Both the position numbers and the translations under genes were made by a program. The notes under the pieces were generated by a model that was given only the letters and a program-made list of their open reading frames with translations, did not search any database and was not told where the DNA came from. From the NCBI GenBank assembly GCA_019054805.1, contig JAHQIY010000001.1, positions 3,610,501-3,674,500 on the forward strand: 64,000 nucleotides of DNA, read 5' to 3'. This DNA comes from Brachionus manjavacas (taxonomy: Eukaryota > Rotifera > Eurotatoria > Ploima > Brachionidae). Within the stretch, counting starts at the first letter, position 1; each line of letters begins with the position of its first letter. Shown here one piece after another: positions 56,406 through 64,000 of this stretch.

Positions 56406-59286
56406 AAAAAATTTTAATTTATTTTATTTGTTATCAACTAAACAGTGACAATCCGGAATAATTTATACGAAAATTTTTGATAGAAAAAATGGCTTTGTAA
56501 TTTAGACTATGTATTTTAACCCAAGTTTTTGTTGCTAATAAATTCTGAATCAATTTATGTGATTTTTAAAATTTGATTTATTTATTAGCTTCCGTCATCT
56601 CGGAAAATTAAAATAAATTTGATGCATTATAATTTTATTTTTGTTCAAATACACTTTCATTAGCTTGTAAAATTAAAATGCATTAAAGTTCAACAATCTT
56701 GATTTTGTTTCCTATGGAACGAGACGCATCGCCTAAAAAATAAATTTTTTACATAATTTCCTCTTAGTTGATTTAGAAATTTCACTTAAATTAAAATATT
56801 TTTTTGGATAATTAAATTCTGTTATTGTAAACTCTTGACAAGAACTCTAAGAACTTATTCAAAATAGCTATTATCCTATCGAGTTTTTTTTAGAATTAAA
56901 TCTGACTGCTGATTTTAATCCAAGAAAAAGACTGAAATTTCATATTTCCTTAAATAAAATTTCTACTTTAGCTCTAGTACAATTAAAAGAAAATCAAAAA
57001 TTTAATTAGGACTTAAAAAATTAAGAAAATTTTAAAAATACTTGTTATTTGAACCACTTAAAACTCCATGGTTTCAATGGTATTAAAGTCATGAAGAATA
57101 GATTCTAATTTTGAGTTTTTTTTAAGAGAATTGATTAAAAGTTCATGGGATTACTAAAATTCAGTCTTATAGACAAATTTAAAAAAACAAAAAATTTAAA
57201 TTGAAGAGCACATTAAGTCAAATTGAATGAAGAAAGACTAATGACTGAAAATTTTTTATTTTTAAAGAAGCTTAATAGTGTTAAGTTAAAAATTCAAGTT
57301 TACCAACAAATTTTGAAGCGTTCTATTTACAAAAGAGATTAAATTGCTTTAGGAGCTTGTCAGATAATCTAGTTTTATTAAAAATTTAAATCGTGAAAAA
57401 ATATCTAGTTAAAGTTCCGAGCAAAATGCTAGCTATCAAAGTTATTACGTCAATTAAAAAAATATCTCAAAATGCACTAAATGATTTGGTTTAACCTTTA
57501 ATTTTTTTGATTAAGATTTTGTTTAGACAGCATTTTATAATCTAATACCAAAAAAAAACGATATTATAGAATCATGGGAGAACAAAATTAGCTAATTTGC
57601 TTGATATTCTTATAATTTGAAATAGAAATCCGACTAAAACGAATGATTATTTTGTAATTAGTTGAAATATCTACTGTTTTTAAGGTTTCTTCCTTTTTTG
57701 CTGAAATTATTTGATAATGATTTCGAATTTTTGAACTGGATTTTTTTAATTGAAATTAAATTAAGTCTGATGAAAAAAAATTTTGTCAGAAAAATGATAA
57801 TTAAGACTGAAAAGTTTTTCAAAAACGGGTGCTCAGCTAATAAATCTTTTTTGATTTATTTAAACAAACAATGGAATTTAGATTAAAAATTCGGCAATTT
57901 TTGATTAATTTATCTTTTTCATTCTTAGTGTAATTTTTTATCAGATAACCGCAGATCTAATTTTTGCTTTATCATTAATTTGAATAGCTATTAGGCACAA
58001 GGGTAATCAAACTTAGATTAGTTCAAGCTTTTAATCGATTAAACTTTTATTTTTATAAACAAACATTAGATCAATGTACAATATTTATTTACTTTTGCAA
58101 AAATTGGGCTTTACAATTTCCGGCCATGATCATACCACTAATCCTCTGGTGTATCTATAGTTCATATATCCAGAAATTCACTTCATATTTGAAATTAAAA
58201 CCAATTAAAGTCATTTCTAAATCATTGAATCAAGAAAAAATTCTAAATTATTTTAAATTTCAAGATATTTAAGCTATTGATTTTATTTTTTAATAAAACA
58301 AAATCGTTATTTTGAAAAATTTAGCTTTAAAAATTCAATCTGTTATCATCGCACTATTTCGTGCTTAAAATTAATTTAAAACCTTTCACGAATCATGTCT
58401 TTTAATTTTTCATTATTTTTTCACGATTTTTCTAAGGCTTTTCAGTCATGTCACACTCAATCTGATAATTAAACACTTTGAACATCAATTTTTTTACTTT
58501 TTTCAATATTTTAAAGAATTTATTTATTAAATTTTTTATTAAAAATTACTCTTTGTATTTTCAAGAGTTGAACTAGATTCGCTTGTGTTTCATGTCATGG
58601 CACATTTTATGTAAAATATTGCAGTGTTTTGTTAATAAATTAAATTTTTTCCATTTATCTAATGAATTAGGGATTAATGAATTCATGAAAACCAAATTTT
58701 TTAGTGGGAGTTTGTTTAAGCGAATGAATAATGTATTTTTTTCATTTTATCATTTTCAAAATTCATTGAAATAATTTAACAAAATAACATTAAGTTTTTA
58801 AAAAAAAGATTTCTTAGAGTAGATTTAAACTGACTCAGAGTCAACTAATTTCCTTGTTTTTTTAAGGTATTAATCGGGTACGGCGCGATAATTTGTGACT
58901 AGTAGCATAAATAAACATTTAATTTCGGCTGATGCCGAAAATGAATGATTGAAAAAAGAAAATTCAAAAATCTAACTATACTCAAGCTAAAATTTAATAA
59001 TGATATATTGAAAATCGATTTTTTTCTGAAGAAACTTTTTCATGAATTTAGTTAATTTAGAAGGAAAAAATTTAATGTAAAACTGTTTTTGTTAAAAATA
59101 TTTCCGACTTTGGCATTTAGAAATAAAAATTAAAAAAAAATATTTTAAATTTTTCTCTCATTGTCTCTATTCATTCTGTTGTTTCTGGTATCGATAAAAA
59201 AAAATAATTACCTTTAAGCATCAATCTCCCATTATTTTTATTTTTAAGATTTATCAAAAATGATCTAAAATACCTCAGTTAATAAA
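56406..59286. other. Intergenic DNA, no gene seen
   Basis: About 2.9 kb of AT-rich DNA after the myosin gene. Frames of 63-74 codons at 57662 and 58583 are low complexity and unsupported. Confidence 0.45.
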
Positions 59287-60129
59287 ATGAGAATACTTTA
59301 TCAAAATTTTAGTCAAGGTGAATTTGGCGTTAGGAACAAACGAGGCTCAAGTGCGGAGAGCCATGGAGCCAAATACGAAGTGGATGAAACGCCAAACGAG
59401 TTCACATCTGGCTACGCCATGAAACCTGTCGAAATATTCGTCATTTTCTTTGTTCTTGTCCTGTGGGTTTTGTCGTTGCGCAAATTTTTCAAAACATTTG
59501 GCAAACTAAGAACCACTCATTACCGTGATGTTCCGTACAAATACAAGCTCAAAGACCCGGAGAACATAAATCACATTAAAGTTGTTAACAATCAAACAGA
59601 ATCAGTTATTTATTCACGCGATCCCATCAAATCGCTTCAGTTCAATCTGTACCATGATAACTCACTGGCACGAACTAGTTCGGTGGCACCAGAATCTTTT
59701 GCGGACGAAATTTCACCCGCGTTGCCTCTAAATAGAAAAATTGGAAGCAATAGCTTTTCGTGCTTGAACATGTATGAACACGAGCAGAGCAACGAAAGCC
59801 ATTATCACTATGACGTAAATGGTGTACGCAAAAAAAATTCCATATCAAACGGAAATATTCAAATGCGAGTTGATTTGGATCAGAGCAACCAGTTTTTAAA
59901 TCCATTGTATAATTTATCCCCCATAGTCAGAAAGTCGCTGCTTGACTTGCACCAAAAAAGCATTGAAAATTTGGCTCAAGCAAACTCTGGTGAACAAATA
60001 ACGCCGCTGACTAAGAATAAGCTTCTCGGAAAAGCAAAGTCAAGTAGCAGCTTTAATAATTCAACGAATCGTAAAAGACTTTATCAGAAGGAACATTTGA
60101 CTGTAAAATTTCTGGAGTCTCCTGTATAA
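59287..60129 (+). CDS. Single-pass membrane protein of unknown function
   Basis: An intronless frame of 280 residues with an ATG start. The first 47 residues are hydrophilic with no signal peptide. One strong transmembrane segment follows (VEIFVIFFVLVLWVLSLRKFF, about residues 48-68), then a basic stretch (KTFGKLRTTHYRDVPYKYK) that suggests the C-terminal 210 residues are cytoplasmic (positive-inside). The tail is Ser/Asn-rich and probably disordered, with Tyr-containing patches (VIYSRDP, SHYHYDVNG, NPLYNLSP) and short basic Ser motifs (RKKNSIS, RKSLLD) that could be phosphorylated. Codon quality and GC above background make it a real gene. It could also be the terminal exon of a longer gene whose ectodomain exons I did not find. 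I do not recognise a family. Confidence 0.7.
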   Translation: MRILYQNFSQGEFGVRNKRGSSAESHGAKYEVDETPNEFTSGYAMKPVEIFVIFFVLVLWVLSLRKFFKTFGKLRTTHYRDVPYKYKLKDPENINHIKVVNNQTESVIYSRDPIKSLQFNLYHDNSLARTSSVAPESFADEISPALPLNRKIGSNSFSCLNMYEHEQSNESHYHYDVNGVRKKNSISNGNIQMRVDLDQSNQFLNPLYNLSPIVRKSLLDLHQKSIENLAQANSGEQITPLTKNKLLGKAKSSSSFNNSTNRKRLYQKEHLTVKFLESPV

Positions 60130-60262
60130 TTGCGTGATCTGTTTTCAAATAAATACACAATTTTTCTTTTGTTAATTAAATAGTAATAAATTAATTAAAA
60201 TTTATTTTATTTGTTTTAAAAAATTTATTAAGAAATTATTTATTTTTAAAGGTAAATACATA

Positions 60263-60990
60263 CAGAGGTGTTCCGGATAAATAGTAAATTTACCGAATTT
60301 TACGTAAAATTTGGAAAATTTCGATCATTTTACGTAAATTTATGTAAAGAAAACATGTCCAAAAAATTGTAATAATTTAGCACTTTTTTAAAAAAAATTA
60401 ATTTTTTTTATCATTCAATATTTATTTTCAAATCATGAAAAAAAAAACTTACTAAATTTTGGGTTAAATTGGTAAAAAATTGTAAAATGTTAAAATTACA
60501 TCAAACATCTAAAAATGGTTAAAATTAAAAATATAAAATAAAATTATAATTAATTCAAATTAAAATCTAGAAATTAATTAAAGTAATAGAAAATCAAGGA
60601 GGTTGGTCAAGCAATTAAAAAGCATTAAAACTATTTAAATATTTTTTTAACGTAAAAAAATGTAAATAGAAAATTTTTTTCAATTAAATTTAAAAATTTA
60701 ATATTTTTTTACAATTTTTTACTATTAATTGATTGAATTTTACTTCATAATTTTGAAAATAAATATTAAAGGATAAAAAAATTAATATTTTTTTTTTTAA
60801 AAATGCCAAATTATTACAATTTTTTGGACATGTTTTCTTTACATAAATTTACGTAAATGATAGAAATTTGTCAAATTTAACGTAAAATTCGGTAAATTTA
60901 CTATTTTTTACTTTTGTAAATTTACGTAAAGAAAACATGTCCAAAAAATTGTAATAATTTGGCATTTTAAAAAAAAAAAATATTAATTTT
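60263..60990. repeat. Foldback repeat with TTTACGTAAA blocks, plus a third partial arm
   Basis: The left arm (60263-60400) begins CAGAGGTGTTCCGGATAAAT, a hAT-like start, then contains GTAAATTTACCGAATTTTAC and AAAACATGTCCAAAAAATTG. The right arm (about 60797-60910), reversed, carries the same blocks and is about 90-95% alike, but lacks the CAGAGGTGTTCC end. A further direct copy of the inner arm follows at 60916-60990. So it is a rearranged or nested MITE. Similar GTAAATTTACGTAATTTTAC sequence recurs near 63103-63160. Confidence 0.7.
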
Positions 60991-61488
60991 TTTATTAAAA
61001 AAAAGATTAGTGAAATTTTTCTTTGACATTAATTAGTAGTTTATAACTGAAGAAAGACTTTGACTAATTTTATATAATAAATTATATAATTTAATTATTA
61101 AATTAAATATAATTAAATATTTAATATTTCGTTTTCATTCTCTAATCTTCTCTATAATATTAAATTTTTCGTTAAAAAATTGAAGTTGAGATAATGAATC
61201 AATATATTTTATTTTCTTTTACTAAATTTTTATCTTCTTTTAAATGATTTTTTCTTTTGTAGTTTTTAAAAGGCTAGAAATCGTTTTTTTAAGTTGAAAT
61301 TATTTCTTATCACAAAAAAAAATTTACTTTATAAAAATTTTATGCTTCTGAAATAACTTTTTATAAATAAACAACTATTTAGATTTAAAAAAACCTAATA
61401 AAAATAGACTAAACTTTCAGCTTTTTTTATGATTTATAATTTGTTCATGATAAATATATATTTCATTTTGACAATTGTCACACGAAAG
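60991..61488. other. Intergenic DNA, no gene seen
   Basis: AT-rich sequence up to the hAT-like foldback element. Confidence 0.45.
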
Positions 61489-61924
61489 TAGTGTTGGATA
61501 CGGTCAAGACAAATCGGTTCAATTCAAGGACGGTATTTTGCGGTCATTTGGCCGGTCAGCTAGGCGGTCAAATTTTCGGACCGCCAAAATAAACGGTCTA
61601 AAATATACGGGCGGCCAAAAAAACCGGCCAACTTTTTGGCAAGCGGTCACAAATTTTTTTGTAAAATTTTGAAATAAAAAAAAAAAATCTTAAAAAATAG
61701 ACCGCCTAGCTAACCGGCCAGATGACCGCTTGCCAGAAAATTGGCCGGTTTTTTTGGCCGCCCGTATATTTTAGACCGTTTATTTTGGCGGTCCGAAAAT
61801 TTGACCGCCTAGCTGACCGGCCAAATGACCGCCCGCTTAAAGGTTGTCCGCCCAATGCGGACACGGTCACGCTTTCTGAAAATTTTGGCCAGTTAAGTGT
61901 CCGCTTGTACGGATCCCAACACTA
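61489..61924. mobile_element. hAT-like foldback MITE with TAGTGTTGG ends
   Basis: Ends are TAGTGTTGGATACGG and, reversed, TAGTGTTGGGATCCG. The 8-bp flanks CACGAAAG and CTTGAAAG agree at 6 of 8, a likely hAT-type target duplication. Long arms of about 95 bp (starting GCGGTCATTTGGCCGGTCAG) are virtually identical in opposite orientation. Within the arms, CGGTC/GGCCGG words are repeated many times. GC-rich compared with its surroundings; open frames over it are accidental. Confidence 0.85.
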
Positions 61925-62720
61925 CTTGAAAGCTGTAGATCCTAAACTTTCATTCACAAAAGAAGATATATTAGCTTTTATGGGTATCATTTATGCTTTC
62001 TATCATAATTCTTTAAGAGCTTTTTTCATAAAATTTTGGTTTGATTTACAAAAATTTGGATCGAGAAATTGGAATAATTTAATTTAAAAAGAAATGCAAA
62101 ACAAAATTTTTTGGATAAAATTGTGTTGACAAATTCTTCTTCTGAATCATGAATCAACATCTTCAAAAACTCGATATCTATTCATTCATCTGTATCTATT
62201 ACTCACAAAAGCTGTGAAATCTGAAGTGCCAAATGCTTTAATTTATTGGGATATAAGTCCATGGCTTGGTGTAGAAGGTATGAGAACTTGGTGGGGTTAT
62301 TTCGAAATAGCTCATACAGATTTTATTCATACTAGTGGTGGGAGTGTAATTATTTTTTCGTTTTATGTTTCATTTTTTTCAAAATTTTTATTTTTAAGAC
62401 CTGATTTACCCCAAATTAGACTAAATGAACTTGAATGGCGTTTTATGAGCAATTTAACTAAAAAATATATAATATCCAATTGTGGTTACGGGGTTGGTGG
62501 AGCAAATATTAGTAATTTAATTTAATAAAGTATTTTAATATTTAATTTGAAATTTCAACAAAAACCTTAAGACGACTATGATTCATGGGTCAGTGGTAAT
62601 AATTTGAACAGTAGAATCAGTGATGCGCTGATTGATGTTACTATTGCAAGTGGCAATAGAATTATTCCAAGATTTGATTTTAATTGCAAAGAATACTTTA
62701 AAAAAAAAACATCATTTCAA
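61925..62720 (+). pseudogene. Partial or broken gene resembling secreted hydrolase-like proteins
   Basis: Several exon-like pieces lie in order: KLSFTKEDILAFMGIIYAFY (61925-62087), PNALIYWDISPWLG ... FIHTSGG (about 62212-62345), RPDLPQIRLNELEWRFMSNL ... NCGYGVGGAN (62398-62508) and YDSWVSGNNLNSRISDALID (from 62574). The last two join in phase through a GTAATT...CCTTAAG intron. The second and third cannot be joined in phase with canonical sites, though reading straight through is open. The block order (SPW, HTSGG, N-L-W, GYGVGG, NLNxRI) recalls secreted hydrolase-like proteins, possibly glycosidases, but I cannot name the family. No start or signal peptide is seen, and a MITE ends exactly at the 5' side. 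Confidence 0.4.
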
Positions 62721-63298
62721 TTTATAAATTATTCATCTTTAAAATTTTTTTCGTTGTTTTAATATTAATCTAATCAGAGTTGTTTTTAAGTCACAAGTAT
62801 TAAGTTAACTATAAGTGCCTAACATTTTTTTCTCTATTTTAATTTTTCTTTCTTATGATAGTTCATCCAACTCACTATATTCGAGTTTCTTTCGAACCAT
62901 ATATCGAAGAAGACTGCAAAGCTAGAACTTTTTAAGGTCTTTTAGTGCATTAGAAGAGAAGATTTATTATTTTTTATTTTTAAGAGTTATTTACAAAAAA
63001 ATTAGAGATGACTGATGTTATTTTACATCTTTAAATCCCTGATGATAAAACTCGAAAGAATTATTTTAATGATATACAGTAATGCTATGATAAGTGCCTT
63101 TTTGGTAAATTTACGTAATTTTACGAAAATTGAGATAATCTTACGAGTAAATTGGAAAATGAAACAATCTAAAGAAATCATACTTATCGAAAGAAAAGGA
63201 AGATCCAGAGACAAACAATCGTGATATTGAATACGTATTTGCATTACAAGTAACTTTATGAGAATACAACTGTTTTCAAACAAAACAGTTGATAATTT
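62721..63298. other. Intergenic DNA, repeat-like in part
   Basis: AT-rich. GGTAAATTTACGTAATTTTA at about 63103 recalls the foldback arms at 60.3-60.9 kb. No gene is recognised. Confidence 0.4.
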
Positions 63299-63660
63299 TG
63301 GATTAAGATGATTTGATAGAATCGGTAAAGACTTGGTATTTGGATTACCAGTAGCAGAAGAAAGATTTACTGGAATAATGGTAATTACCGAATACTTAAC
63401 CAAGTTACCTTTTGCTGTACATTTGGACCACCAAAAGTATTCACGTCTGATCAAAGTACAAAATTTAGCAACCAAATTGTTGATAACCTTATAAGACGAG
63501 TCGTGTCTAAGCATGCCATTTGCTAACCACCTTAGAACCGATGGTCAAGTTGAGCGCTTGAACAAGAAAATAGTCGGTTGTTTAAGAAAACATTGTGAAA
63601 TGTAGTCTCCGTAGTATGACCAATACCTCCACATATATTCCAAACAGGGACTTCACACAT
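63299..63660 (+). mobile_element. Ty3/gypsy-type integrase relic
   Basis: In changing frames the plus strand gives GKDLVFGLP ... GIMVITEYLTKLPFAV, then FGPPKVFTSDQSTKFSNQIV, then TDGQVERLNKKIVGCLRK. These are the catalytic-core blocks of a gypsy-type integrase, including the second Asp (SDQ) and the Glu (VERLN). The region between the first and second blocks is deleted, and stops and frameshifts separate the rest. No LTRs were recognised. The copy is dead. Confidence 0.75.
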
Positions 63661-64000
63661 GACTAAATGAAAAGCCAGAATAAAAAACGATTTATATAAG
63701 TTGGCTAGTGTGTAATAGTTTAGACTCTTTCTTTTGTTTTATTTTTTATTAAGCTCAGCCGTGAACTACAACGCTGTTTTATCTCATCAACCATTGGTGT
63801 AAAGATGAATAAGAAAATATACTATAGAACTTGATTTCCTTTTGACTCTTTTAATTTCCTCTTCCCTAATTAAATCAAAGTCGATGTTTTCTTAATTTTA
63901 TTTAGTGAAGACAACTTTATATTATAATAAAGTTGGTTTAATTTTTTGTGTTTGAATGACAAAATGTATCCAATGTTGAAATAACATTAAAAAGTGCGAT
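63661..64000. other. Intergenic DNA at the window end, no gene seen
   Basis: AT-rich sequence; may contain further decayed retroelement DNA downstream of the integrase relic. Confidence 0.4.

Noticed and set aside
61475-62087. Open frames running through the GC-rich foldback element at 61.5-61.9 kb
   Set aside because: The arms are inverted copies of each other, and the frames just read the terminal and internal repeats. Only the part after 61925 looks like protein sequence.
1-64000. CRISPR arrays, bacterial operons, prophage or plasmid features
   Set aside because: The window is clearly eukaryotic (spliced animal genes, LINEs, a eukaryotic tRNA with a Pol III terminator), and no spaced direct repeats of the CRISPR kind were seen.

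Overview
The window is eukaryotic, very AT-rich, and carries compact spliced genes (introns mostly 45-200 bp, with GTAAGT-like donors and T-rich acceptors) separated by AT-rich intergenic DNA full of decayed transposons. Gene content is animal: a Cys-loop receptor, a peptide-type GPCR, a Fox factor, a TDRD12-type piRNA factor, and a myosin with an SH2 tail. The base composition, small introns and mix of LINE remnants suggest a small lophotrochozoan/rotifer-like invertebrate such as Brachionus. That placement is inference.

Layout. 0-12 kb: partial EGF-trypsin protease (-), class A GPCR (+), atypical dual-specificity phosphatase (+), two-exon forkhead factor (-), intronless D-cysteine desulfhydrase-like PLP enzyme (+). 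12-22 kb: a 368-bp hAT-like MITE, a 1-kb hAT relic, intronless SART1 (-), a LINE 3' fragment. 22-33.5 kb: a 14-exon TDRD12 homologue (three Tudor domains, degenerate helicase, CCCH finger, CS domain). Its two largest introns hold antisense LINE debris, one copy carrying a nested TTAA-type MITE. 33.9-35.5 kb: RUSF1 (DUF647), 8 exons. 37.6-40.7 kb: a secreted, amidation-site peptide precursor, a sigma-like GST, and a 7-exon Cys-loop receptor subunit. 42.7-45 kb: CPT2, 6 exons. 47-51 kb: tRNA-Phe, a pogo/Tigger transposase relic, an unusually GC-rich CR1-like LINE, and a Tigger-type MITE with intact ends. 52.3-56.4 kb: a 14-exon myosin with one IQ motif and a C-terminal SH2 domain. 59-64 kb: an unknown single-pass membrane protein, foldback elements, a hAT-like foldback next to a broken secreted-hydrolase-like gene, and a Ty3/gypsy integrase relic.

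The genes do not form an operon or a single pathway. They are mostly single-copy housekeeping genes (SART1, CPT2, RUSF1, GST) and signalling genes. The most notable items are the candidate neuropeptide precursor at 37.7 kb, the myosin-SH2 protein, the TDRD12 homologue whose helicase motifs are broken and whose introns are loaded with transposons, and a dense set of identifiable MITE families with readable target-site duplications. Many exon models below were assembled by hand from splice signals with phase checks. Coordinates are likely accurate to a few bases, but no transcript evidence was available.
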